The notes: generated by a model from the sequence alone, not told the origin. A stretch of DNA of 64,000 bases from Aspergillus flavus (GCF_009017415.1 NC_092407.1:992001-1056000); one strand, 5' to 3'; shown: positions 53,145 to 64,000, counted from the first letter of the stretch. Program-made: numbers and translations.

Positions 53145-55257
53145 CTAAACTACCGTATCGCGATGCGACTCATGCCGCTCTGACACAATTATCCCACCAT
53201 CGGATTTCCCTTCAGCATCGGCTCCTCCCAAGGGGACAGAACGATAGCCATCAGAGGCAGAAGTGAGACCCTGGAACACCGAGCTCGGTGGCACTTCATC
53301 GCCCCAATTCGTCGAGACACCAAGGGCCCGATAAGCAGCTCCATGCAATCCCAACGTCTCCTCTGTCCACCACTGCTCTCGCAAATACGCCCGTTTGCCA
53401 CGCTGCAACAACCCCACACAGCTATCCAAGAACAAGCCAAGAATGATGATAACACCTCCGAGGGCAAGGATCAGGCCCATCCCCAGGACCGATAAGCTCT
53501 TGTAGTCTCCCGAGTTATGTACGAGTTGGTTTCTACATTGGGCTTCGGCCTCGGGCGTGGTGGGCGGGCTGTATTGCCATGGGGAGTCCTCGCCTTCTTT
53601 GGGGGCATCAAAGTTCTGGGGTTCGGTCGCCCATTCAATAGGCCATGCTTGTGCCTTGGCTAGGGAAAGGGCAAACCAGTTGGAGACTTCTATTTGCCAT
53701 TGGTTAGCGGGTACGGAGTACTGGTGTCCGTTGTACAGTTTTTGGCCGACTATGGGTTGATTATGTTAGCTTTGCTTCAACTGATGCATCGCTATAGGCA
53801 TCCGGAGAACTTACTGTCTAGTGCTGAGCCTCCCCTTCCTTGGACAGCCTGGTACATAGAATGCAGGTGGGTTGTCGTCATAAACCGTTCCACCGTTGCG
53901 AGTTGGTCCAAATTAAAGTAAACGAATCGATCGACCATATCTTTAGCAACTGAGTTAATACCTCCCAATTTGGTGCAGGCCGTATCGCCCTCTAGATTGG
54001 GATTGCAGAATTGATACTGGTCGATGCATCCCAGCAAACTAACTGTGTAGTCCCCCATATATACGTCGCTTCCGTTAAGCTTTTCGTGGGCTGCTATCCA
54101 AGGATCGTCACTTGGTGTTCGATAATAAACATCATTTTGTGTGAGCATCATTAGGGTGATATCTGAGTCGGTTTGGTTCAACCTTGGGTCGGGATACCAC
54201 ATAGCCCCCGTACTATGGAGAACACCGGTAGGGTCTGCTTGGCCGTAAACAGAACTATATACATTGTTAGATTGAAAACAATGGCTTGAGAGTGCTGGAT
54301 AACATAGCTTCCCTACCTTAGCGAGTAAGCATGTAGTCTATCAAAAGCGGAGCGAGCCACATAGGAGAATGTCCAGTTATTGCCAATCTCAACCAGCTGC
54401 GGAGTGAGTCCAGCATTGATATAAACAACCGTACCCAGGCCAGGCTCATCCCTGTCACTACCAAAGTCGGCACCATAGATCGGGGAACAGGTAGTAAGTC
54501 GTCGGAACTTGATCCGGTTCTTAGGTGGGGCGTTGATGCCAAAGTCATCATGCGAGTCCAACAAGCCCGTATCCATGGCAAAGGCAGATTGGTCATTGAA
54601 CCTGCACAGGCCCTTCGCGAACGGGCAGGACACATTTTGTTGGGTCGTGAAAGGTAAGCTTTGGCGAACGTAAGTCCCGCAGGCTAACGATGAACTGCCT
54701 TGGTAGCATTGCTTCGCATAGGCTGCCGCCTGCTTTGTATCTTCCAACACCTTGGATAAGTAGATCCCGCCCGGATCCGCTGCCGGGGTTCCTTCAGCTC
54801 CACCACAGTGGGGACCCAATATGATGGTTGTGTTCCCTGGGACTTTGGTCACGTACGATGTGAAGACACCCGAGACTCCAAACAAGGCTACGTTAAGGAG
54901 CGCTAGGAGCACCAAGGGAAGGATCCGGAGTAGGGCTCGAGGTGCCTTTCTGCCAGCGTTCCATGCCAGCGTGGTGAATGCCCATGCCGCTGCTGTCCCT
55001 GATCCGCTATTTCTCAGGATCACTTGGCGACTGTGGTGCAGGAAATCTCGTTTTTCAGAAGGGGGTGTTGTGTTGTTCTGGTGTATAATAAAGCAGAGAA
55101 TCCGCCACATCATTGTCCCCGCGAAGGAGACAAAGATGGCAAGAAAAGCTGTCAGCAATCCAGCATATTCCTGGGGAAGGGTGAGAGTGGCACCGCGAAT
55201 CCTGCCATGGGACCAGTTGGTCCAGACCCCGGTGTAGACGGTATTTGCAGAAGACAT
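53145..55257 (-). CDS. large membrane protein with long extracellular loop, unknown function
   Basis: Three exons (55257-54317, 54254-53815, 53749-53145) give an unbroken 661-residue protein; the ATG at 55257 is preferred over an upstream in-frame TTG. Transmembrane segments are at about 31-52 (YAGLLTAFLAIFVSFAGTMM), 109-131 (LLRILPLVLLALLNVALFGV) and 545-568 (LSVLGMGLILALGGVIIILG). Between the second and third lies a domain of about 410 residues with many N-glycosylation sites and cysteines (GPHCGGAEG, QCYQGSSSLACGTY, CPFAKGLCRF, GCIDQYQFCNP), so it is probably extracytoplasmic. The pattern recurs in large fungal families of uncharacterised membrane proteins. There are no catalytic motifs. 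Confidence 0.88.
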
Positions 55258-56312
55258 GGTAAGTATGGGCACCAACTGCCCACGGGGAAATGAAAACGCA
55301 AACTGCGGAGCAGCATCTTGGGGGAGTTCGGAGAGTTATCTACAGCTCTACAGCCCAATCATTGCACGCACTGGTAAGGCTATTCTAGCTAAATGAGCCT
55401 CCTCGTATCTGCAATTGAACAAACTTGGCGGAAGTGGTCGATCAGGGTTCTGATTGCGCCTTGAGGAGCCTAGCTGCATATTTGGCGTCCCCAAGGCTCG
55501 TGAGTCGCGCAATTTGCATCGAAAGCGGTTAGTCGGTTTGGAGCGGGTTCTCCCGAGACGAGATTAAATTCCGCCCAACCGAGGATTGAATATCTTGCCC
55601 AAAGTAAGTAGTAGGTCAACAATACGTTCGTTATAGTGCACGATGGGATCTTCTGACTAGGCTGAGACTATCGAGAGTACTTTCCAGGCTGTTATTCCCC
55701 TTCAACTGGTCCTGAGACTACGAATCCACGGCCCTTTGAACCGCGGATGAGTCCTCAGGTCAGGCAAGGAGGCGTCCTTGCCTCATCGCGAGACCCCAAA
55801 AAGCAGGCCGAGAAGCCAAGAGTTGCTATCCACAGATCAAGATTAGTCTAAACTTAAAGGATGGGCCTTATAGACCAATCATCATACTTATTCTGCAAAG
55901 GTAAGGTCATGAAAACTGGGGACTCGACCAGCTGCCAACTGTTTACCCTAATTATGCAGGGGTTCACACTGTGCACAAAAACATACCACTCGATACCCTC
56001 ATTAATTTCCGAGTACTTCGCCACTCGAGGCTAATTTTATTCGAGGCTTTCATTTTTTCCTTTCGACTTGCATCTTTTCCAGCCACAATTAACATTGGAG
56101 AAAGGGATTAAGCTCGCAGCCCTGCCCACAACGTTTTGAATTCAGAATTAAGTAGTATGCAGGACTGAACACTAGTCGTTGTTGTAGATTGTTATACATT
56201 TTTAGTGAAGTGCGAAAAGAGGTCGGGCCCTTATTATTCTCTTAGCTTCTATATACCTATATGGTTGTTGTTGTAGCCGGTGTCCATATATTAACATTAC
56301 ACTGTAGGAATC
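55258..56312. other. intergenic, nothing recognised
   Basis: About 1 kb, AT-rich toward the 3' side. I see no gene or repeat. Confidence 0.4.
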
Positions 56313-56607
56313 CTAATGGGCATTGTTGATGATTTTCTTCAACGCATTGTCTTCGGGGGTCTCGAGATCATCTAATACCTCTCTGGTCAACAATATATTG
56401 TGGGAGGGTATCGTGTACCAGGCAACCAAAGACTAACGCTGGTTTGTGTTGGATAGTTCTTCCTTGTATATATACACAGTTAATGATAATAGTTGCTCCA
56501 TTGCCCAGCCCCGTCACTGAAGTGATATGCAGGCTAGGGTAATCATGCATCCTTGTATACACATGTGAACGTACACTCTCCGAAAACAAAATCAAGCATT
56601 GCCCCAT
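56313..56607 (-). CDS. small two-exon hypothetical protein
   Basis: Exon 1 (56607-56476, MGQCLILFSESVRSHVYTRM to IIINC) and exon 2 (56432-56313) join in phase 0 across a 43-nt GT..AG intron, giving 83 residues. Exon 2 reads SLVAWYTIPSHNILLTREVL, then DDLETPEDNALKKIINNAH, with a clean end. Exon 1 includes HITSVTGLGNGATIIINC, beta-strand-like. Without splicing the first frame continues into low-quality sequence. There is no signal peptide from this start; an upstream exon cannot be excluded. It lies about 140 bp downstream of the 184-residue secreted protein gene on the same strand. No family recognised. Confidence 0.5.
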
Positions 56608-56749
56608 TCGTGTTGGTTTTTGAAGCTTTGTCTGGCTTATCTCTCCTATTCAAATCCCAGCCCTCCACCCTATATCGCGTTAGTTTAGTTACGTGACAGC
56701 ACCGAGGGCAAATGTCGCTTGGATACTCACTGATTCACTTCGTGTCATT

Positions 56750-57304
56750 TTATAGCTTCTGGCACACCGCTGCATACTTGTCAATGTAGCTCGGTATGAC
56801 TTTTTCCCAAAGATCGCCCTTCTCGAAGTATGCGAGCTGCTTGGCGCAGATTGGTTCCGCTACCAGTGGCATCAATTCACCAACCCTACCCATTACAACT
56901 GGCATGAGATTGCCTTTGAGGCAATTTCCAAATTTCGTGAGGGTTTCTGGATCCTGGCAGAGGTGGCCCTTGCCCAAGTTCTTCGCACACTTTTCATTCA
57001 CCACTTTGAAAACATCCTCGGCTAGGTTTAGGACGATTTTGGTGTGCTGTGGCATGCCCATATCCTTCATGACCTTCGTAACCAGCGGTTTTATCACGTT
57101 TTTGCGTGCGAACCTTTCATAATGGGCAACGACTGGCTTGCACCCCTTGTCGCAGATTTCACTCTGGAATTTCTTGAAGATGATGTCTGGTTTGGTTCCA
57201 AGTGTATCCTTCATCTTCATACATGATGGACCGACGAAAGCATGGCTGAAGCTGGCAAAAAGCAAGAGCGACAAAAGAGATAGAAACGGTATTTGGAGGC
57301 GCAT
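56750..57304 (-). CDS. small secreted cysteine-containing protein
   Basis: A single exon of 184 residues. A signal peptide covers about 1-22 (MRLQIPFLSLLSLLLFASFS, then HA). The mature 162 residues hold eight cysteines (GPSCMKMK, SEICDKGCKPV, NEKCAKNLGKGHLCQDPE, FGNCLKG, EPICAKQ, AAVCQKL), suggesting four disulfides in a helical fold. It is Lys-rich, lacks a GPI signal and has no enzyme motif. The profile is that of a secreted effector-like or surface-active protein; no named family was recognised. Confidence 0.85.
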   Translation of the reverse strand: MRLQIPFLSLLSLLLFASFSHAFVGPSCMKMKDTLGTKPDIIFKKFQSEICDKGCKPVVAHYERFARKNVIKPLVTKVMKDMGMPQHTKIVLNLAEDVFKVVNEKCAKNLGKGHLCQDPETLTKFGNCLKGNLMPVVMGRVGELMPLVAEPICAKQLAYFEKGDLWEKVIPSYIDKYAAVCQKL

Positions 57305-59268
57305 TTTGTGGGAGTGAAGCTGTTATCGAACGCAGATAATTTTGTATGTACAGCGGGGGAATTCACGAGCAATGGCCCTCATTATATAGACTTGAAAATA
57401 AAATAAACTAACTTGAAAATATGGACGCAAAAAGAAATATTGAATAAAGTGCCTATCACTCGAAACTATCGATGTATTATCGATCTTATTTTCAATTAGA
57501 TGTCGATCTCTGATCTCCAAGATCCGGCCCTGACTAGGAAACGATCTTCCATGGATCCGCTAGGAGCTCAGCTTCCCTGCCTGCGTAATCTATTTGATTC
57601 ATGGTTATTATCTAGGCCCTGCAGAAAGCTGATGAGAGAGAGTTCTCATATGACCGTGATTGCATGCGTTCTGGATTATGCGTAGGTACCAAAACTGAGG
57701 TACACACTTCTGACACGTTCTTACAGAGAGTGAGGCCTGGATCAATTATAAGCAAGATAGCACTTGTAAGGAGGACCGGAGAGTGGGTAGATCATAACCA
57801 ATTATGGAAAGCAACAAATCAATATCAGTCTATCGATGAGCTCTTATAATGGCTGCCAATAGTGCTTAGTCGCACTGTTTACTCCACATAGGCTCAAGAG
57901 TGCCATTGTTTACAAATAGCACAAAAAAAGACCTCACGAGTTGACAGACACTCCACCTGTTACGTATATTTTATAGAGAGTAATGGACCACACCCACAGT
58001 GAACTTAATTCGAATCTCTTCATAGTCCGTGCACCATGACTATCGATATACAAACGTCTTAGCGCGCCCTTGCCATGCCAGAAATTCTATTGTTGATTTC
58101 CCAAGACTTGTGCATAGCATACGGTCGTGCCGGTCCACGATCCAGCAACCAGCTAGTCTGCCACATGGACGGTGAACTGGGTTATGATAAGCCGGTGCCT
58201 TGTCCATCGTCTCCCCTGCGCAGCAATACCAGACATATTTAGGTTATCAGACCTCTTGTATAGCATGTTTGCTTAAATGGAACCCCAGCATTGTTGGCTG
58301 CACCCCAACTGTCTGAATCGTACCCTTACTTGCAGAACCCGAACCAGGATGATGCGATCGCATGCTTAGCTATGTCCAGTTCCTTAGATCATATTCCATT
58401 GTTATCTATATTCTGGCACCTTTTCCGTCTATCTGTAATAATGCTGATATATCATAGTCTCCGGATTGGCTTTGACTCAACTAGTTCTTTGGTACTGAAA
58501 GCTGAGTCCATATTTTAACGCATGATCACCTTCAGACCGTGTCCGATAGCCCACGAAAAGTTTTGAAGACATATGCCGGCCCCGCGTAAAAGGATGTCGG
58601 ACTACATGGATGTTAGCCACAAATGGTGCAAAAATCGGATGGAAAAAGTAAATGACCGATACCTAGTTTCCAGCTAGCTAACGGAGGTCAAACACTACAA
58701 ATGGCCGCCCTTTGCGCGTACTACCTGTGGCAACGCATCTGGAGTTCCTGTAAGATGGGTACTAACTGCTCTACAGCGACCTGTGGGTGGAGTAGCTGCT
58801 AAGGCCTTGTCTGTTAAAAATAGAAGCGATCCTTGGGTTGGGACACGTCACAATCATATCTCCGTGCGGAGAGTATGTGATCTGGAATCCTTTAGGTCAC
58901 CACTAACAAGATCTGCTAATCAGATTTAGTTCTATACCTCTTATCGAGTCAGTAAAGGTGAGCCGATAGGACGACTGGTGCAGGGATTCCAATGCCGATC
59001 GATCCTTCGCTCGACAAGCAGTAGGCAGCAACTTATATGAGGCCGTACTATACGTGGAAACAAAGATCATGCCAGCACAGTCACAGTATTTATCCAAGTA
59101 AGAATCCTGGCATATCTACCTAAATAGCAGGTGACACTGTTCCTTAACGAAGTGTTGGGATTAAAAGGACCGTCAGACCTGCCCAGCCAAAGTGCTGATA
59201 AATACTGGATTTCGACGGTCATCCCCTGCTACTATAGCCAATCATCCAACTATTGCTTGGTCTCCATA
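57305..59268. other. 2 kb with no supported gene
   Basis: This is the divergent promoter space between the secreted protein gene and the HET gene. The short frames at 57500-57849 and 58291-58518 have no family features; the second starts at TTG. Confidence 0.4.
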
Positions 59269-61182
59269 ATGCTCTGCGCCACATGCCAACAGTTATTCAA
59301 AAACCCAGAGTGGAAGGGTGTCCACCACGCGGACATCGAATCACTCAGCAATGCTGCCCGAAGTGGGTGTCCACTCTGCCGTCCTCTGCAGCACATTGTA
59401 AAACAATGTCTAAGCACGAGGGATTTATTTCGGTATCCTTGGAGTTATCGTATCTACACAGAAGAAAACGAAGCACAAATATGTCTTGACATTGATTGGC
59501 CGCCAGGAGATTTTGTTGAACTCCAAGAAAATGAACCGGGGCCAATCTGCTATCCTATGCTAGCGATACCGAGTTCAAGTATCATGTTGAACTCGGCGAT
59601 CCGCAACAGGAGTTCGTCTCTTCCACTCCACGAAGCGATCGCATCCGGTAGACGCTGGTTGGATGAGTGCTTAGACGGTCATGAGCTGTGTCCGAAAAAT
59701 ACTCAGCCTAGTTCTTACCCCGACCTTTTGCTTGAGCTAGACGGATCGACGGTGCGGGTGATCTCACCTGTAGAGAGAAAGATTTCTGGTCCTTACGTGG
59801 CACTGAGCTATTGCTGTCGGGATCCAAATTCGGACTTTCTCCGACTATCTGCCTCCAATAAAGAAACATTTGAAAAGGGCATCTCCTGTTCCGAGCTTCC
59901 CACTGCTTTCCGCGAAGCAGTAGACCTTGTCCAAGGGATGTCCATCCAATATCTCTGGATTGACGCTTTGTGCAAGATCCCGCAATTTCAAAGCCACGAA
60001 GAACATAGTTCTGGATGGGCTGAGCTGGAAGTGATATACGCAAACTCCATATTCAACCTTGCTCTTGCAACGGTAGAAAACCCAACTGAAAGTTGCCTCG
60101 GTGGCTGCCCATCCCACGTTGGGCTACCATTTCAGGTGGAAACATCTGGATTGATTGGAGACGACGTTCGCACCGTTGTGCCTTACAGATACTATCCGAA
60201 CTCACTTTATCACCAACCTCTTGGAAACCGCGCTGAAAGTATGCAGGAGCGCTTTTGGTCCCCACGCGTTCTCAGTATCGGCCTTGGAGAGCTCTTTTGG
60301 GACTGCACCCAGTTGCAAAATGCCAGCGAGTCTCTTCCACAGGGACCAGCCGCTATGGCGAGATGGACTAAGCTTAGACAAACAGTTATACCGCGAACTA
60401 GTGACAGAATGAAACTTGAAGAATTCTGGTGGCTTATGGTGGAAGAGTATAGCGATTGTGAATTGGCTCATCCAGAAACCCATAAATTAGCAGGGCTGTC
60501 ATACATTGCCAATCAGCTGGCAATTGCACTGGATGATGTTTATATTGCAGGTCATTTCTGGAGGACGTTGTCTTATAGTCTGAACTGGCGGGTGGATCCC
60601 CAACTCGCTCCTGTTAGAGAGCGCAGCAGAAAACCACAGAGAATTGCAAACATGGTGAATAATAAGGTCGACGAACGGAAGCTGGAGGCACCATCTTGGA
60701 GTTGGGCGTCAATGGATGGTACGGTGTACATCTCACGCCCATGGAATTTTGCTTCCTTGGCAGATGTTGAAGCATACACACTGGCGCCGGTTATGTCGGA
60801 CAAGAATGTCAAGGGAGCTCGACCTGCAAGTCTTATAATTAGGACTTACTGTCGTGAAGTGCACTGGATCGACGGGAAGCCCATGATTCCACAAAACCTT
60901 TGGACTCCTGTTGAGAACTTCCATTGGTTTCGGGCCAAGTTGGATGATGAGCATGATACTCCGGCCAACGGCACCAGGCTTTTGCTTGCTGCGCTAACAG
61001 AGGACGACAGGATGTGTACATGGGAGGGCTTGGTTTTGCAGCAGCTGAAAGCTGAGGAGGACATTTATCAAAGAATAGGACATTTCCAGTTCCACAGAAT
61101 TCCAGCGGAGGAACCCAGGGAGACATGGCAAGATGACTATAGGAGTATGTTGGATCAAAGAAGAGCTCTCACGCTGGTGTAG
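59269..61182 (+). CDS. HET-domain protein (heterokaryon incompatibility type)
   Basis: A single exon of 637 residues from the ATG at 59269 (MLCATCQQLF); the frame is open further upstream, but this start fits the family (CxxC near the N-terminus, then a second CPLC). The HET domain spans about 173-330: GPYVALSYCCRDPNSDFL, NKETFEKGISCSELPTAFRE, VDLVQGMSIQYLWIDALC, YANSIFNLALATVE. Typical HET proteins read YVALSYCWG and WIDSLCIIQD; here YCC-RD and DALCKIPQ differ at the usual turn positions. The C-terminal 300 residues (PSWSWASMDG) match the variable half. HET proteins trigger cell death on non-self fusion; many paralogues have unknown roles. Confidence 0.9.
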   Translation: MLCATCQQLFKNPEWKGVHHADIESLSNAARSGCPLCRPLQHIVKQCLSTRDLFRYPWSYRIYTEENEAQICLDIDWPPGDFVELQENEPGPICYPMLAIPSSSIMLNSAIRNRSSSLPLHEAIASGRRWLDECLDGHELCPKNTQPSSYPDLLLELDGSTVRVISPVERKISGPYVALSYCCRDPNSDFLRLSASNKETFEKGISCSELPTAFREAVDLVQGMSIQYLWIDALCKIPQFQSHEEHSSGWAELEVIYANSIFNLALATVENPTESCLGGCPSHVGLPFQVETSGLIGDDVRTVVPYRYYPNSLYHQPLGNRAESMQERFWSPRVLSIGLGELFWDCTQLQNASESLPQGPAAMARWTKLRQTVIPRTSDRMKLEEFWWLMVEEYSDCELAHPETHKLAGLSYIANQLAIALDDVYIAGHFWRTLSYSLNWRVDPQLAPVRERSRKPQRIANMVNNKVDERKLEAPSWSWASMDGTVYISRPWNFASLADVEAYTLAPVMSDKNVKGARPASLIIRTYCREVHWIDGKPMIPQNLWTPVENFHWFRAKLDDEHDTPANGTRLLLAALTEDDRMCTWEGLVLQQLKAEEDIYQRIGHFQFHRIPAEEPRETWQDDYRSMLDQRRALTLV

Positions 61183-61794
61183 CTAGGCTGCAAAAGAAGG
61201 GAATATTTTAATTTACATACATTGCGATATTGTGTTTGGTTCACTACATCAAAGATAGAATGCAACCTTGGATCTCTCATAGATCGCTATGTGAAGCACG
61301 AAAACTATACATGGGGTGCAATATGTACTGGTATAGAAAGCGACCTGATGAATACAAGGGTTACTTTGTATACTCTTGTGGTCTGAAATCCTTCGCGTCA
61401 GACCAGCACTTGCCGGGTGATCAATTCCCTCTCAAGATAGACAAGCAAGGGATTGATAAAGGGTTCCCTTGACGCGCCCGCGTGTCATGTCCACCAGAGA
61501 GGTCGAGACTTAAAGGGCTTCTAGTATTGGTCTATGACAAGCACCACACAGGAATGTGACACTAACTAACCCAGCAGTCCTTGTTTCAGAGCTTTCTGCA
61601 AGTTCCCACTTGCGTAGATTAGTAACTATGGATTAAGTGTTGTTTATATTCTGTGTTTATTCATCCCTGTATTGATGCCTCGTTAGTGGGGCGTCGCGTG
61701 GCGCCTGTTATCCCTTTTTTCTAGCTGTCTGTCCATCTCTCCCCTTCGTATTCCTCCTGTCAATATTAGTTCATGATACCTGCCCGGCGACATC
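61183..61794. other. intergenic, nothing recognised
   Basis: About 600 bases between HET and SDR genes on the same strand. The frame 61230-61472 has no ATG start and is not a family member. Confidence 0.4.
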
Positions 61795-62849
61795 ATGGAC
61801 AGTCTACATCGAGCGCGTCAAGCGAACAAGTCCGTGAGCGGGCGACGCTCAAAGCTGGTGGCAGTCTTTGTAGGAGGAACCAGTGGTATTGGCGAAGCAA
61901 CAGCGAAACAGTTAGCGGCCATAATTGAATTTCCCACGATCTACCTTGTCGGTCGCAATGGGTCAGCTGGTTCTCGGATAACACAAGAGCTTACTACGTT
62001 GAATCCCCGTGGAACATTCGAATTCATCAAGTCAGACGTATCACTCCTTCGAGAAGTTGATACAACCTGTCAACATATCCAAAGGAAAGAGCGCATGGTG
62101 GACCTGTTATTCATGACACCGGGCCACCTAGCGACGCGGAAGAATGGTAAGAATACAATAGCCCGTCGTCTTGTTGTCCCATAATATCCTATGGCTGATA
62201 TATCACAGATACAGTGGAAGGGCTTGACAACAACCACGTGCTCCGCTACTATGCACGAATGCGATTTATCCACAACCTCCTCCCTCAACTAGAAGCAGCC
62301 GAGTTTCCCGCCAGAGTAGTCAGCGTGCTAGCGGCGGGAAGAGAGGGCGAAATTGACGAGAGCAACTTTGACCTACAGGTCTCCTTCTCTTTTGGCACTG
62401 CCGCGACATATGGTGCGACCATGAACTCACTAGCGATGGAATACCTGGCAGCTAAACACCCCTCCGTCACTTTCATTCACACGTTTCCTGGTGTTGTACA
62501 AACACCATTGATGAAGTCCAGCTTTGGATACATACTAGGGTCGGTGATAGGCCTTGTAGCCAAGCTGATGTCGATATCGGAGAAGGAGAGCGGGGAGCGC
62601 AATGTCTTCATCGCTACATCTACTGCTTACCCGCCCGCAACACGCGCCGGAGAACGGTCGGTTGATGGCGTCGGGGTCGCAGTAGCATCGACAGGAAAAC
62701 TCGGTTGTGGCTCGTATCTCCTTGATTATGATGGCAAAGACGTGACGAATCAGACATTGATGAGGAGCTATCGCGAGAGGGAGTACTTGACAAAGCTGTG
62801 GGATCATACACTAGACATATTTCAGAGGGTTCTTGGATCAAATACATGA
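61795..62849 (+). CDS. short-chain dehydrogenase/reductase, atypical active site
   Basis: Two exons (61795-62146, 62209-62849) give 330 residues. The cofactor motif VGGTSGIGEAT (residues 26-36) and IYLVGRN mark an NAD(P) Rossmann fold. Then come VDLLFMTPGHLA, NNHVLRYYARMRFIHNLLPQ, ARVVSVLAAGREG, and ATYGATMNSLAMEYLA. In classical SDRs the last segment holds YxxxK; here Tyr is followed four places later by Met, so the catalytic Lys is absent. This subgroup (NNHxxxYYARMxFxxNLLP) is common in fungi near secondary metabolite genes, and its members may be reductases with altered chemistry. There are no membrane segments. Confidence 0.87.
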
Positions 62850-63318
62850 CTATTTGGACCAACCTGGTGACTACAACTGGAGAAGGTGTTTTCAATCACT
62901 CACAGCTTTCCACTGGAAACCTCAATAAGCAGTTCCTTACCCTAGCCTGCACAGGATCTGCGTTTACATGGATCTTTGTATTCTAATTAAAACACTAAAA
63001 ACCTCTGTACAGCGTCTTTGATCTAGTCATTCACTACACTTGTTCGAATGTGGTGACATACGACATCATGTTGTTTTCCTTTACCCATATATAACACTCA
63101 TACTGTAAACCCTGCCCAGGAGGGCTGGTTTTACCATAGCTGCGGTAATATCGGGCAAAAGCTGTTGCCCAGCCCTGGAGCAATACTCGCCAGAAGCATT
63201 TGTCGGCGGTCTCAGTGAACGAAGCACCAGCCACGTTGATGTGTGCCATCCAGCGACAGGACCTTGACTTAACAGAAAACAAGTCTAGATAATCCCATTA
63301 TCTTTCCCATAGCCTTGA
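62850..63318. other. intergenic between convergent genes
   Basis: I see no gene in this stretch. Confidence 0.4.
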
Positions 63319-63957
63319 TCACTGAGATGCTCCCCTCTTCTTCGCACCGTTTTCCAACCGCGCTATCTCCACAATGGCCCTCTCGTGACTTCCGCGCCCT
63401 ACCTCTCCTGCCTCATCCTTGGCAATGACTTCAGACTCATAAAGCTTTCCCCTTTGACCAATGTACCTTGCCTCGGCGGTCACCTTAGCCCCAGCAGGTG
63501 TAGGCGCTGAGTGTGTAATATTGATGCTAGTACCAACGGACAGCTGACAAGGGCTGAGCAACGGTTGAACCACCCGAGCAGCGGCGATTTCCATGAACGC
63601 TACCATGCGGGAGGCTGTGAGAACTCGTGGGAATTTGTCAATTTTTGCGTTGCTTGATATGGCACTTGCAAGATCAGATGGCTGAACAATCAAATCGTAC
63701 GTGCGAGTAGTGTTGAGTTCGAGTGAGTTGTTGGTGCTTGTGGACATTTTGGCGTAGACGGATGCTTTTGATGTGTTTCGAGGGACAGTTGTGCGAGATG
63801 TTAAACGGGTAGATGCTCGGATCGCTGAGAACATTGTATTTGCATTGAAACTGCAAGTGGACAGAGGGTATCGTTGTCCATTCTTAAGTCGTTCACCGAA
63901 AGTAGGGCTTTTGTTCAATATACTTCGGCATACTGGCCGAACAGCGGTAGTCAGCAT
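63319..63957 (-). CDS. FlK-like hotdog-fold acyl-CoA thioesterase
   Basis: A single exon of 212 residues. Residues 1-70 are rich in Arg, Ser and Thr without acidic residues (SAIRASTRLTSRTTVPRNTS), like a mitochondrial targeting sequence; a shorter start at Met71 is also possible. The domain at 86-196 follows the fluoroacetyl-CoA thioesterase-like family: VLTASRMVAFMEIAAARVV (Glu123), QLSVGTSINITHSAPTPAG (His149), AKDEAGEVGRGSHERAIV. These Glu and His positions correspond to the catalytic residues of FlK. It probably hydrolyses a short acyl-CoA. The ORF ends 44 bp inside the window, so an upstream exon cannot be excluded. Confidence 0.85.
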   Translation of the reverse strand: MLTTAVRPVCRSILNKSPTFGERLKNGQRYPLSTCSFNANTMFSAIRASTRLTSRTTVPRNTSKASVYAKMSTSTNNSLELNTTRTYDLIVQPSDLASAISSNAKIDKFPRVLTASRMVAFMEIAAARVVQPLLSPCQLSVGTSINITHSAPTPAGAKVTAEARYIGQRGKLYESEVIAKDEAGEVGRGSHERAIVEIARLENGAKKRGASQ

Positions 63958-64000
63958 ATTGCCCGGTCGATCTTCCGAGAATCGGCAGATATTTGCAATG

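Noticed and set aside
53557..53921. Plus-strand frames over the large membrane protein
   Set aside because: They are antisense to exons and intron of the minus-strand gene, which joins in frame over 661 residues.
1..64000. Telomere repeats, CRISPR arrays, rRNA genes, PKS/NRPS/terpene-synthase backbone
   Set aside because: I looked for each while reading and saw none; the cluster interpretation therefore rests only on tailoring-type genes.

Overview
The window is nuclear DNA of a filamentous ascomycete, probably of the Eurotiomycetes type. The reasons are short GT..AG introns (about 40-96 nt), a HET-domain gene, a C2H2 plus fungal-type transcription factor, a fungal rhodopsin-domain membrane protein, BAHD, epoxide-hydrolase and linalool-dehydratase-like metabolic enzymes, a degraded non-LTR retrotransposon, and many lineage-restricted secreted proteins. 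Gene density is low (about 20 intact-looking genes in 64 kb) and the number of broken genes is high. This fits an accessory or subtelomere-like segment. No telomere repeat array, CRISPR array, rRNA or bacterial-type operon was seen.

Layout. 0-6.8 kb: end of a GH18 chitinase, an acyl-CoA ligase (-), a membrane acyltransferase-3 protein (+) and a secreted Ser/Thr-rich protein (-). 10.7-14.2 kb: an epoxide-hydrolase-like gene that has lost its nucleophile, a RING-like relic and a mucin-like single-pass membrane protein. 17.6-30 kb: a run of metabolic genes, mostly decayed. It holds an aldehyde dehydrogenase remnant, a frameshifted mpaB/rubber-oxygenase-like gene, a SnoaL-like protein, a C2H2 regulator with a damaged middle, a carotenoid-oxygenase fragment with an in-frame stop, a GH3 tail, and one apparently intact linalool dehydratase/isomerase-like gene. 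No PKS, NRPS or terpene synthase backbone lies in the window, so if this was a biosynthetic cluster only tailoring and regulatory parts remain. 31.7-36 kb: a YCII-like protein, a LINE relic, two unidentified minus-strand coding relics and a GNAT gene whose only good intron has lost its GT donor.

37.9-50.2 kb: a RelA/SpoT-domain nucleotide synthetase-like gene, a short hypothetical gene, an intact S10 serine carboxypeptidase with seven exons, a BAHD acyltransferase split by one TAA, a decayed unknown gene, a seven-helix rhodopsin-domain protein, and a tiny two-exon secreted-protein gene. 51-64 kb: a conserved Cys-containing hypothetical protein, tRNA-Val(UAC), a large three-TM protein, two small minus-strand genes (one secreted with eight cysteines, one spliced 83-residue protein), a HET-domain gene, an atypical SDR and a FlK-like hotdog thioesterase.

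Several nonsense or splice lesions are best explained by C-to-T or G-to-A changes (CAA to TAA, CGA to TGA, GT to AT). This suggests decay by RIP-like or deamination-type mutation, but that is inference from a handful of sites. Gene models were built by hand from ORFs and splice consensus. All spliced models quoted as complete keep frame across every junction.
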